From CAWGJC01 sp965276665 (GTDB lineage: Bacteria; Pseudomonadota; Alphaproteobacteria; Acetobacterales; Acetobacteraceae), in NCBI GenBank assembly GCA_965276665.1, contig OZ255620.1, positions 124,001 to 188,000 of the forward strand: 64,000 bases of DNA, read 5' to 3'. The notes below the pieces were generated by a model. The model ran no database searches. It saw only the letters and a list, made by a program, of their open reading frames with translations, and was not told the origin of the DNA. Position 1 is the stretch's first letter, and every line of letters starts with the position of its first letter. The position numbers and the translations under genes are program-made. Below, piece after piece: positions 50,297 through 61,137 of this stretch.

Positions 50297-52076
50297 CCGG
50301 ATGCGGGGCCGCCGGCCTCTGCTCGGTCACGACCAGCGGCAGAATCAGCCAGAATTCCCGGCCCGACCCCGAGGCGCTCCGCCCGGAACGCCCGCCGAGC
50401 TGCGCCACCAGCCCCTCCCAGAGCGCCGGCTCCGGATCATGCGCCGACATCGGCGGCCCGGAATCCCGCAATGCGAGGTGGAGCTCCCGTCCCAGCACCC
50501 GGGCGGTGAGCAGCGCCGGACCAGGTGCGGCGCCGGCGGCCACGATTCCGAGCAGGCTCGTCAGCACATGGCGGAGACGGGCGGGGTCGGTCACCACCCG
50601 CTCCGGGATCTGGCCGCCGATCTCGAGCCCGAGCAGCACGTCACGCCGCGCCGCCGGGCCGCGGAACATGTCCACCATGTCGGCCAGCAGCGGCAGCAGA
50701 TCGATCTCCGCCGGGCGCGGCACGAGGCTCGCGCCGCCGTGCACGAGGAGCTGGAGATCGTTGAACAGGCCGCGGACCGTCTCCCCCGTCCGCACCGCCT
50801 GGTCCAGCACGCGCCGTCCTGCGGGGTCGAGAACCGCCCGCTCGAGCCGGCCGAGCGCATCCAGCATCGCCTCGAAGGCGCCATGAAGCGCCGGGCCGAA
50901 ACCGCCCGGCACTGCGGCCGCGCCGGCGGAGACGGCCAGGAATCCGCCTTCCGATATTGCCAGCACCCGCACCCCCGGACCGGGACGGCCAAGCCGGCCG
51001 CCGCTGCGAAGCGTTTCGCCCGGGCGCTTGGGAAATCTCTCATTCCACGCGATCAGCCGGCGTTCGCCGTCCAGGATCGCCGCTCCTTGCGAGATCCCGG
51101 CGAGCAGCGCCTCGAGGCGTGCGGCGGACAATCCCGCTCTGATCTCGGCGGCCCGCGCCGCTTGCTCCGCCGCGCGCCGCCGTCCCCGCTCCCGCCGCCG
51201 CGCCGCGTGCCCCTGCAGCAGGAGCAGGATCGAGAGCCAGAGCAAGCCGAGCAGCGACAAGGCCGCCACCGCAAATCCGTGCAGCCCTGCCCGCCAGATG
51301 CCGGCGCCCGCCACCGCCCGCGCGTCGGTGCCGATCACAACCAGCAATCCGGTCGACGGCACCGGCCGGATGGCGAAATGGCGGACCGCCCCGTCGAAGG
51401 GCGAGGCCCCGGTCCATTCCCGGGCACCGTGCGATGCTTCGCGCGCCAGCGCCGAATCCGCGATGAGATCGCCCGGCCGCGCCTCGGTGCCGGCGACGAG
51501 CACGCGAACCGCGCCGTCCGCCTCCGCCAGGGCGGCAACCGCATGATCCTCCGATGCCGTCTCGACGAGATCCTCGACGAGGCCGTCAGCCCTTACCCCC
51601 GCCGCCACCAGCGCCCCCGCAAAGGCGCCTCCCGGTGTCTCGAGCCGACGTCCGATCGTGAGCGTCCAGCCCCCGGCGAGATCGCCACGCGCGAGGGGCC
51701 CGATCACCGCCTCCTCGGCGGAGGCGGCGCGCAGCTCGGCCAGGAGGGCGGGCGCGACGCGGCGCCCGATCGTGGGGGCCGCGCCCGCGACGACATGCCC
51801 CATGGCATCGATCCGCAGCAAATCGGCCCGCTCCGGCGGCGTGCCGGGTGGGGAATTGAGCATGTCGAGAAGCGGGCGCAGGTCACGCGCCACACGCTCC
51901 GCGCCGACCGCGGCGAGCGCCGCCGCGTCGGCATCGGCACGACCGTCCGCCGCCCGCAGCGCCGCCCGGTCGGCCCATGCCGCCGCCTGCCAGACCGTGC
52001 CGATGGCGAGCAAGGCGGCGAGAGATGCCGCGATCATGGCGGGTCGGATCCGGTGCGCTGCAAGGTCGGACAACAT
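50271..52076 (-). CDS. Degenerate sensor histidine kinase-like protein
   Basis: A 601-residue membrane protein: helix 1 at residues 14-34, a periplasmic dCache-like sensor region (about 36-255), helix 2 at 263-288, a short coiled coil (290-322), a PAS-like segment (GISQGAAILDGERRLIAWNERF, 327-348), and a kinase-like end. In place of the H-box around 425-446 there is no phosphoacceptor histidine in an H-E/D context. The N-box equivalent reads DPARLRHVLTSLLGIVAAG (497-515) without its asparagine, while LRDSGPP resembles the G1 box. No response regulator is adjacent. It is probably a pseudokinase sensor (inference). The ATG at 52076 is followed by a typical membrane start; long frames further upstream are antisense to icd. 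Confidence 0.75.
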   Translation of the reverse strand: MLSDLAAHRIRPAMIAASLAALLAIGTVWQAAAWADRAALRAADGRADADAAALAAVGAERVARDLRPLLDMLNSPPGTPPERADLLRIDAMGHVVAGAAPTIGRRVAPALLAELRAASAEEAVIGPLARGDLAGGWTLTIGRRLETPGGAFAGALVAAGVRADGLVEDLVETASEDHAVAALAEADGAVRVLVAGTEARPGDLIADSALAREASHGAREWTGASPFDGAVRHFAIRPVPSTGLLVVIGTDARAVAGAGIWRAGLHGFAVAALSLLGLLWLSILLLLQGHAARRRERGRRRAAEQAARAAEIRAGLSAARLEALLAGISQGAAILDGERRLIAWNERFPKRPGETLRSGGRLGRPGPGVRVLAISEGGFLAVSAGAAAVPGGFGPALHGAFEAMLDALGRLERAVLDPAGRRVLDQAVRTGETVRGLFNDLQLLVHGGASLVPRPAEIDLLPLLADMVDMFRGPAARRDVLLGLEIGGQIPERVVTDPARLRHVLTSLLGIVAAGAAPGPALLTARVLGRELHLALRDSGPPMSAHDPEPALWEGLVAQLGGRSGRSASGSGREFWLILPLVVTEQRPAAPHPVTAGENSR

Positions 52077-52205
52077 GTAACTGTCGACGTTACGGCATGG
52101 ACACGATTCTGGCCAGAGACTCCGTGACGCGCCCATCCCGCTCGGCTTGCGGCCGGTCAGGCGTGATGCGAATGTCCGCGCAGATTCCGCGCGAGAGAGG
52201 ACGAC

Positions 52206-53435
52206 ATGGCGAAGATCAAGGTGAAGACCCCGGTTGTCGAGCTGGATGGCGACGAGATGACACGGATCATCTGGGGCTTCATCAAGGACCGGCTTATTCT
52301 TCCTTATCTCGATGTCGATCTGCGTTATTTCGACCTGGGCATCGAGTATCGCGACCAGACCGACGACCGGGTGACGGTGGATGCGGCGCACGCGATCAAG
52401 GAGTTCGGCGTCGGCGTGAAATGCGCGACGATCACGCCGGATGAGGCGCGCGTCGCCGAATTCGGCCTGAAGCAGATGTGGCGGAGCCCGAACGGCACGA
52501 TCCGCAACATCCTCGACGGGACCATCTTCCGCGAGCCGATCATCTGCCGGAACGTGCCGCGCCTGGTGCCGCATTGGAACCAGCCGGTGGTGATCGGCCG
52601 CCACGCCTACGGCGACATCTATCGCGCGACCGAGCGGAAGATCCCCGGGCCGGGCCGCGTCACCCTCACCTATTATCCGGCCGGCGGCGGCGTGCCCGAG
52701 GAGATGGAGGTGTTCGACTTCAAGGGGCCCGGCGTGACGATGGGCATGCACAACACCCGCGCCTCGATCGAGGGTTTCGCCCGCGCCAGCTTCAATTACG
52801 GGCTGGCGCGCAAATACCCGGTCTATCTGTCGACCAAGAACACCATCCTCAAGGCCTATGACGGCATGTTCAAGGATGTGTTCCAGGAGATCTTCGACAA
52901 GGAGTTCAAAGCGAAGTTCGACGAACTGAAGCTCACCTACGAGCACCGGCTGATCGATGACATGGTGGCCGCGGCGCTTAAATGGTCGGGCGGCTATGTC
53001 TGGGCCTGCAAGAACTACGATGGCGACGTCGAGAGCGACATCGTGGCGCAGGGCTTCGGGTCGCTCGGCCTGATGACCTCGGTGCTGATGAGCCCGGACG
53101 GCCATACGATCGAGAGCGAGGCGGCGCATGGCACCGTCACCCGGCATTATCGCGAGCACCAGAAGGGGCGCGAGACCAGCACCAACCCGATCGCCTCGAT
53201 CTTCGCCTGGACGCGCGGCCTCGCCTATCGCGGCCGGTTCGACAACACCCAAGAGGTGACGCAATTCGCCGAGACGCTCGAGCGCGTCTGCGTGCAGACG
53301 GTCGAGAGCGGGTTCATGACGAAGGATCTGGCGATCCTGATCAGCCGTGACCAGAAATGGCTGAATACGCAGGATTTCCTCAGCAAGATCGACGAGAATC
53401 TGAAGGCCGCGATGGCGCAGGAACAGGCCGCCTGA
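52206..53435 (+). CDS. icd: NADP-dependent isocitrate dehydrogenase
   Basis: A 409-residue enzyme of the eukaryote-like/alphaproteobacterial ICDH type. Landmarks are KIKVKTPVVELDGDEMTRIIW at the start, ATITPDEARV, the RSPNGTIRNILDGTIFREPI substrate loop, and SDIVAQGFGSLGLMTSVLMSPDG followed by EAAHGTVTRHYREHQ. It converts isocitrate to 2-oxoglutarate, giving NADPH. A strong GAGAGAGGACGAC precedes the ATG. It is likely transcribed with the hydrolase 16 bases downstream, and diverges from the sensor protein over 129 bases. Confidence 0.97.
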   Translation: MAKIKVKTPVVELDGDEMTRIIWGFIKDRLILPYLDVDLRYFDLGIEYRDQTDDRVTVDAAHAIKEFGVGVKCATITPDEARVAEFGLKQMWRSPNGTIRNILDGTIFREPIICRNVPRLVPHWNQPVVIGRHAYGDIYRATERKIPGPGRVTLTYYPAGGGVPEEMEVFDFKGPGVTMGMHNTRASIEGFARASFNYGLARKYPVYLSTKNTILKAYDGMFKDVFQEIFDKEFKAKFDELKLTYEHRLIDDMVAAALKWSGGYVWACKNYDGDVESDIVAQGFGSLGLMTSVLMSPDGHTIESEAAHGTVTRHYREHQKGRETSTNPIASIFAWTRGLAYRGRFDNTQEVTQFAETLERVCVQTVESGFMTKDLAILISRDQKWLNTQDFLSKIDENLKAAMAQEQAA

Positions 53436-53451
53436 GGCCAGGAGACGCGCG

Positions 53452-54318
53452 ATGAATGACATCCCCGCCGAGATCACCGGGCTTCGCCGCTATCCGCTCG
53501 CCCGGCGGGGATTGATCACCAGCGGCCTCGTCAGCGGCTTCACCCTGGCGACGGCGCGGGTCGAGGCCCAGGAGATCCACACCGACAGCAACGGCCTCGT
53601 CGCCGGCGCGGTCCATGTGCCGACCAGCCAGGGCACGCTGCCCGGCTACATGGCGCGGCCGGCCGGCAACGGCCCCTTCCCGACCATCCTGGTGATCGAG
53701 GAGATTTTCGGGGTTCACGAATACATCAAGGATGTCTGCCGCCGGCTCGCCAAGCGCGGCTATCTGGCGGTCGCCACCGAGTTCTACGCCCGCATCGGAG
53801 ATCTCTCGAAGATGACCGACAGCGCGGCGATCTTCCGGGACGTGATCAACAAGGAGCCGGACGCGACCTTGCTCGCCGATCTCGATTCGACCGCTAGTTT
53901 CGCCGGCGCCAATCACGGCGACCCGAGCCGTCTCGGCGTGCTGGGCTTCTGTCGCGGCGGCCGCGCCGCGTGGCTCTATGCCGAGCACAACCCCGCTCTG
54001 AAGGCCGCCGTCGCCTTTTACGGTCCGGTCGCCGGCCCCACCACGCCGATCCAACCCAAGAACCCGATCGACCTCGCCGCCACTCTCAAATGCCCGCTGC
54101 TCGGCCTCTATGGCGGCCAGGATGGAAGCATCTCGCAGACCGACGTGCAGAAAGCCGCCTCGGAAGCCCGGGCGGCCGGCCAGACAGTGGAGATCGTCGT
54201 CTATCCCGACGCTCCGCATGGTTTCCACGCGGATTACCGGCCGAGCTACAAGCCGAAGGACGCGGCGGATGGCTGGGACCGGGCGATGGCCTGGTTCAAG
54301 AAATATGGGGTCAGTTGA
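53452..54318 (+). CDS. Dienelactone hydrolase family protein with Tat-like leader
   Basis: A 288-residue protein of the DLH fold with the nucleophile C167 in GFCRGG, an EEIFGVHEYIKDVCRRLAKRGY segment that positions the usual glutamate, an aspartate in YGGQDGSI and the histidine in DAPHGFHADY. DLH-type enzymes hydrolyse cyclic dienelactones; many relatives have other substrates. The N-terminus contains ARRGLITSGLVSGFTLATARVEAQ, a possible twin-arginine signal, suggesting export to the periplasm. It is 16 bases after icd. Confidence 0.87.
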   Translation: MNDIPAEITGLRRYPLARRGLITSGLVSGFTLATARVEAQEIHTDSNGLVAGAVHVPTSQGTLPGYMARPAGNGPFPTILVIEEIFGVHEYIKDVCRRLAKRGYLAVATEFYARIGDLSKMTDSAAIFRDVINKEPDATLLADLDSTASFAGANHGDPSRLGVLGFCRGGRAAWLYAEHNPALKAAVAFYGPVAGPTTPIQPKNPIDLAATLKCPLLGLYGGQDGSISQTDVQKAASEARAAGQTVEIVVYPDAPHGFHADYRPSYKPKDAADGWDRAMAWFKKYGVS

Positions 54319-54447
54319 TCTTAGACACCCCATGATCTTTAGCCGAGGCGGCCAATCCCCCTGAGCAAACTCCCCTCTCACATGACGCGCTTTTCTCAAC
54401 CGGCCGCTTGCGCCCGATCCTGACGCGTGATCCCTCGGCGGCGACTA

Positions 54448-54494
54448 GAGCATCATCCGTTCGAATAGAATCGTTCGAGCTGATAAAGATGCTC
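54448..54494. repeat. Short palindromic element GAGCATC...GATGCTC
   Basis: A 47-bp element with GAGCATC and GATGCTC ends and an inner GTTCGAATAGAATCGTTCGAGC, itself partly repeated (GTTCGA twice). It is preceded by CTA, so the left end reads CTAGAGCATC, like the ends of the elements at 9766 and 56054. It lies in the 190-bp gap between the convergent hydrolase and OmpA-like genes, the rest of which shows nothing recognisable. Confidence 0.55.
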
Positions 54495-54508
54495 GCCAAA
54501 ACAAAAAG

Positions 54509-55003
54509 CTAGAGCAGGCGCCAGGTGATCACCACGCGGCGGTTCGCCGCAGCGGTCGGGTCGGCGCTGTCCGCCAGTTCCGAAGCGCCGAGGGACTGGA
54601 TGAGCAGCCGGTCGGCCGGAATGCCGCGGGCGACCAGACCACGCTTCACGGCTTCGGCGCGCCGCGCCGCGAGAAGGACGTTCTGGAATTCGTCCCCCGA
54701 ACGGTCCGTGTAGCCGGTCGTGAACATCACCACCGGATTGGCATCACGATAAAGGCGTGCCGCCAGGTCGAGTTGCTTGTTGGCGTCCGGCGTCAGGGCA
54801 TCGCCGCCAAGAGGGAACGGAACGCTGACCTTGTTGTCCGCGACGGCGGTGGCCTCCTGGGTCAGTGTCGGCTTTGTTGTCGGCGCCACCGGCGCGACGG
54901 CGGCCGTGCCGGCATTCGGACCAGGTTGCGGGGTGGCGCACGCCGCCAGGGAGGCACATGCGATCGCTCCGATCAAAACGCTTTTGTGAGCCCATATTGT
55001 CAT
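54509..55003 (-). CDS. OmpA-family lipoprotein
   Basis: A 164-residue protein with a lipoprotein signal (LAAC lipobox, C22), a Pro/Thr-rich linker and a C-terminal OmpA domain: VSVPFPLGGDALTPDANKQL, TTGYTDRSGDEFQNVLLAARRAEAVKRGLVARGI and NRRVVI. Such domains bind peptidoglycan non-covalently and anchor the outer membrane. The ATG at 55003 was chosen because it starts a compact signal peptide. It diverges from the Sel1 gene over about 136 bases. The stop TAG lies in a CTAGAGC heptamer (plus-strand reading). Confidence 0.88.
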   Translation of the reverse strand: MTIWAHKSVLIGAIACASLAACATPQPGPNAGTAAVAPVAPTTKPTLTQEATAVADNKVSVPFPLGGDALTPDANKQLDLAARLYRDANPVVMFTTGYTDRSGDEFQNVLLAARRAEAVKRGLVARGIPADRLLIQSLGASELADSADPTAAANRRVVITWRLL

Positions 55004-55139
55004 CGGAACCGGACCTTTCCCGCTATAATAGCGCATATCTCACGCTACGTTGTCGCTTCGGTCAAGCATTGAATTTCGATGGTCGGGTGTAAGCATTGCG
55101 CTCGAAAGGATTACCACCACACGTCAGATGAGATGAACA

Positions 55140-56057
55140 ATGAAGCACCGCAGCATTTGGCAGTCCGCAAAGCGCTTCCGGTCGGCTCGACTGTGGTCGA
55201 CTGCGATCGCCATCTCGGTTTCGTTCGCCGGGATTGTTGCGGCGCCCGCCGCTGCTCGGGCCGACACGGAGTCCGGCCTCATCGATTTCAGTCAGGGACG
55301 GTTTGCCGAGGCCTACCAGCAATGGCAAGGTGCTGCGGATGCGGGCGACGCGCGCGGCGCGCTGTTCCTGGGTGTGCTCTACGATACCGGAGAGGGCGTT
55401 GCCCGCGACGAGGGTCGGGCGCTGGATTGGTATCGCCGGTCCGCCGGAATGGGCAGCGCAGTGGGCGCGTTCAATGTCGCCGTGATGTATGATACGGCAC
55501 GCGGCGCGTCCCGCGACACCGGCCAGGCGATCACGTGGTATGGCCGCGCGGCTGAGGGCGGCTATGCCAGGGCGGACTACAATCTCGGGCTGATCTACGA
55601 GGGGGGTGACGGCGTGCCGGCCGACCGGCGTCGTGCGATCGCGTTCTTCCGCCGGGCGGCGACGCTTGGCCTCTCGGCGGCCCGGATCCATCTGGCGAGC
55701 CTGGGCTCGCCCATGCGCGGCGCGGCGCGTGCGGTCGAGGATGACGCGAGCAAGGAATTCGCGCAGGCGCAGCAAATCCTGCTCAGCCGTGGGCCCGCGG
55801 CGATGACGAGCGCGGCAACCTTGTTCCGCCACGCCGCCGACCACAACAACCCCCTCGCGGAATATGACCTCGCCTATTGCTACGAGCATGGGCTGGGGGT
55901 GCAGCGGGATCCATCGGCGGCGGATCAGCTTTATCGCCGGGCCGCTTCTCACGCGACGGACGACCATCTCCGGTCCATCGCGGAAACCGCCGTGCGCGAC
56001 ATGGGAGGTCAGTTGACGCAATCCGAGCCGGAAGCCGGCAAGCCGCCGCGGCCCTAG
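55140..56057 (+). CDS. Secreted Sel1-repeat protein
   Basis: A 305-residue protein with a signal peptide (about 1-42, ending ARAD) and five or more Sel1-like repeats, for example DARGALFLGVLYDTGEGVARDEGRALDWYRRSA, then SAVGAFNVAVMYDTARG, ARADYNLGLIYEGGDGVPADRRRAIAFF and LAEYDLAYCYEHGLGVQRDPSAA. Sel1 repeats form helical solenoids for protein binding, commonly in the periplasm. The TAG stop (56055-56057) falls within the terminal repeat of the mobile-looking element at 56054-56110, so the last codons may have been altered by its insertion. Confidence 0.87.
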   Translation: MKHRSIWQSAKRFRSARLWSTAIAISVSFAGIVAAPAAARADTESGLIDFSQGRFAEAYQQWQGAADAGDARGALFLGVLYDTGEGVARDEGRALDWYRRSAGMGSAVGAFNVAVMYDTARGASRDTGQAITWYGRAAEGGYARADYNLGLIYEGGDGVPADRRRAIAFFRRAATLGLSAARIHLASLGSPMRGAARAVEDDASKEFAQAQQILLSRGPAAMTSAATLFRHAADHNNPLAEYDLAYCYEHGLGVQRDPSAADQLYRRAASHATDDHLRSIAETAVRDMGGQLTQSEPEAGKPPRP

Positions 56058-56110
56058 AGCATTTTCTAGTTAAGCCGGCGCCGACTCCACCAAAGGTGAA
56101 AATGCTCTAG
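56054..56110. repeat. MITE-like element, copy B of the CTAGAGCATTTTC family
   Basis: A 57-bp element with perfect 13-bp terminal inverted repeats, CTAGAGCATTTTC at 56054-56066 and GAAAATGCTCTAG at 56098-56110, around AGTTAAGCCGGCGCC. Its right 28 bases are the complement of the left end of copy A (9766) with one difference, and its left end matches the other end of copy A. CTAG at both tips may be the target site. It provides the stop codon of the Sel1 gene. Confidence 0.75.
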
Positions 56111-56161
56111 CCGCATCGCTGCTCCGACGGCGCGCCTGCGCTGCGGCGCGATGGCGACAAT

Positions 56162-58225
56162 CTACTTGCTGTTCCAACCGCCCTGAGGCGCCGGAAACAG
56201 CACGAGCGATCCGGGCCTGAGCGGCTCGCGATTCATCGCCTCAACCACTGGATACGGGGGCGGGTTCGCGTGGCGATAGAGCCTCGCGTAGAGGCTGGCC
56301 AGCGTGTCTCCCGATCCCGCAACAAGCACGAGGCCGGGCGCACCCAAGGGGGACGCGACATCCTCCTGCCGGGAGCCCTCGCCCGGGTGCGGCACGGTGT
56401 CGGCCGGCGCGGAGGGGGCGGTGTGAGGCGGCATCGGAAGCATGGGAGATTCGGAGGTGGCGACTGATTGTTCCGGCGTGTTCGGCGCTGGCGGTTCGGC
56501 GGTGGCGACGGAGGGTCCCGGCGGCGTCTGAGCGGAAGGAGTGGCGGCAGCGACCGACGGCTCCGGCGAGGTCGGCGCCGTCGACGCGAAGGCGGCGACG
56601 GAGGGTGTCGACGGCGTCGGCGCGGGCGGTTCGGCCACCGCGACCGGCGGCTCGGACAATTTTGGCGCGGGCGGTTGGACGGCGGCGACGGACGGCGCCG
56701 GCGGGAGCGGCGCAGGCGGCTCGACCATGGCGGCGATGGGTTCCGAAGGTTTCGGCACGGCTGGTCCGACGGCCCCGCCGGGGTCCCGAGGGATCGGCGC
56801 AGGCGGCTCGGCATCGGCGACGGACGGCTCCGGGGGGAGTGGCACCGGCGTGACGGCGGCGACGGGCGGTTCCGGCGGGATCGGCACGGGTGGCTCTGCG
56901 GCAGCGGCCGATGGCTCTGGCGGGGTCGGCGCGGGTGGTTCGGTCACGGCGATGGGCGGCTCCGGCGGGATCGACGCCGGCGGCTCGGCCGCGGCGACCG
57001 ACGGTTCCGGCGGGATCGGGGCGGGGGGTTCGGTTGCGGCGCCAGGCGGCTCCGGCGGGAGTGGCGGAGGTGGCGCGGCGGCGGCCAACGGCGCCGGCGG
57101 GATTGGCAAGGGTGGTGCGATGGTGGCGAGCGGCGGCTCCGGCAGGATCGGCGGGGGCGCCCCGGCCATTGCGAGCGATTGCTCCGGCTGCTTTGCCGGA
57201 GCGACACCCGTCGGGGCGGGCGGAACCGGATTAGTGGCCTGCCGCAAGAGCGGCAGGGCGATCTCTGCCGGGCGGGTCCCGCCGAACGGCAGTCGAGGTC
57301 CTCCGGCATCGATCCAGACGAACAGCGCGGCGCTCGCGGCCACGGCGCTCCCGGAGAGGAGCATCGCGCGAAGCGGCAATCCCGATCCTGTCCGAGGCGG
57401 CGTGGGCGGCGCGGTGCGGTCCCCGCTGCGGTCCCCGGCATCAAGTGCCTGGCGCAGCCGTCGCAGCGTGATGCGCCGACGCTGCTGCTCGAAACCATGT
57501 GCCAGCGCCCGCGTCGTCAGCGCCTCCATCAGAAGCGGAATTCCCTCCGCCCGATCGACGAGGTCCGATCGCGCGCGCTTCGTCATCAGCGCGCGGAACG
57601 ACAGGCCGGCGTAGGCGAATTTGTGCTCGAGAAAATCCGCCGCCTCGTCATCCTCCATCGCCGGGAGGAAGATGTCGGAGATCATGGCGGCGCGCATCTC
57701 CGCCAGATCGGGCGCGTCGAGACCAAGCCAGGCGCCGGACCGGCCGAACGCCACCAGGCGCACCGGGTAGTCGGCCGATTCCAGGCAGGCGACCGTGCGG
57801 CCGATGTCGCGGAAGGTCGCGGCCGGCAGCCTATCGGCATCGTCGATCAGCAGCGCCAGCTTGCCCACCAGCTGGCGCTCGAGGCCCGCCTTCAGGCCCC
57901 TGACATCCGGACCGTCCCCGACCGGCACGCCGAACGCGCCGGCGATGACGCGCCGGAACTCGTCCGGCGAGCCCGATCCGCCAGCCAACGAGACGACGAA
58001 AAAGCCGCGCGCCTCCAGCATCGATGCGATCAGGCGTAGCGCCGTCGTCTTGCCAACGCCGACGCTCCCGCGCACCGCAGTAATAGCACGGCCGCCGACC
58101 ACCGCCGACATCACCCGCGAATATACCTCGTTGCGCGACGCGGAGCCGAACGCCGCGGAGAGGCTTGTATCGCGCTCGAAGGGCGGGCGGCTCAGGCCAT
58201 AAAAATGCAGCAGGCTCTCGTCCAT
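56162..58225 (-). CDS. AAA ATPase (ExeA/GspA-like) with Pro-rich repeats and C-terminal LysM domain
   Basis: About 687 residues. The N-terminal ATPase (about 1-270) has HFYGLSRPPFERDTSLSAAFGS, Walker A GSVGVGKTT (53-61) and Walker B LALLIDDAD (123-131), as in ExeA-type proteins that help secretins through the cell wall. One membrane helix lies at about 286-305. It is followed by some 16 degenerate 15-residue repeats of the form EPPAPIPPEPSVAAA (about 356-591), then a LysM-like peptidoglycan-binding domain (VLVAGSGDTLASLYARLYRHAN to PGSLVLFPAP). A cytoplasmic motor joined to the wall is implied. The start is uncertain: ATG 58225 was chosen over GTG 58264, the latter with GGAGG too close. Confidence 0.85.
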   Translation of the reverse strand: MDESLLHFYGLSRPPFERDTSLSAAFGSASRNEVYSRVMSAVVGGRAITAVRGSVGVGKTTALRLIASMLEARGFFVVSLAGGSGSPDEFRRVIAGAFGVPVGDGPDVRGLKAGLERQLVGKLALLIDDADRLPAATFRDIGRTVACLESADYPVRLVAFGRSGAWLGLDAPDLAEMRAAMISDIFLPAMEDDEAADFLEHKFAYAGLSFRALMTKRARSDLVDRAEGIPLLMEALTTRALAHGFEQQRRRITLRRLRQALDAGDRSGDRTAPPTPPRTGSGLPLRAMLLSGSAVAASAALFVWIDAGGPRLPFGGTRPAEIALPLLRQATNPVPPAPTGVAPAKQPEQSLAMAGAPPPILPEPPLATIAPPLPIPPAPLAAAAPPPPLPPEPPGAATEPPAPIPPEPSVAAAEPPASIPPEPPIAVTEPPAPTPPEPSAAAAEPPVPIPPEPPVAAVTPVPLPPEPSVADAEPPAPIPRDPGGAVGPAVPKPSEPIAAMVEPPAPLPPAPSVAAVQPPAPKLSEPPVAVAEPPAPTPSTPSVAAFASTAPTSPEPSVAAATPSAQTPPGPSVATAEPPAPNTPEQSVATSESPMLPMPPHTAPSAPADTVPHPGEGSRQEDVASPLGAPGLVLVAGSGDTLASLYARLYRHANPPPYPVVEAMNREPLRPGSLVLFPAPQGGWNSK
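56453..57160 (-). repeat. Degenerate 45-bp tandem repeats coding the Pro/Ala linker
   Basis: About sixteen units of 42-48 bases code for variants of EPPAPIPPEPSVAAA. Units share the PPEP core but differ in third positions and several residues, so the array is old rather than a recent expansion. If extended, the encoded 236 residues could span the periplasm. Confidence 0.8.
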
Positions 58226-58368
58226 CACGCCATCATGGACCCGATTGTCGATAAAATGATCCACGCCTCCAGGATAGGCCGGACCGGATTTCGGGCCGGC
58301 TGAGCGAAATGGGCAATCCTGTTGAGTAGCGATCAGAGGGCAACGCGGTTCCGGCGCCCCCCGCGCGA

Positions 58369-61020
<2,652 letters not shown>

Positions 61021-61137
61021 TGCGGCGATGCTCTGGAGAGGAAGTCCAACGAAGTAGCGTAAGCCCGGCCGGAATGTCACGCCCGGGAAAGTCACTTGGG
61101 CTTGCATGCAGCGCGGCTCTGCTTATCTAGGCGGACT

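Noticed and set aside
50271..53477. Extension of the sensor-protein frame across the antisense strand of icd
   Set aside because: The part beyond 52076 covers icd and has no domain; a normal ATG and membrane start exist at 52076.
54495..54508. T-rich stretch after the OmpA-like gene as a rho-independent terminator
   Set aside because: The T-run comes before, not after, the nearest hairpin in the direction of transcription, so the classical order is not met.
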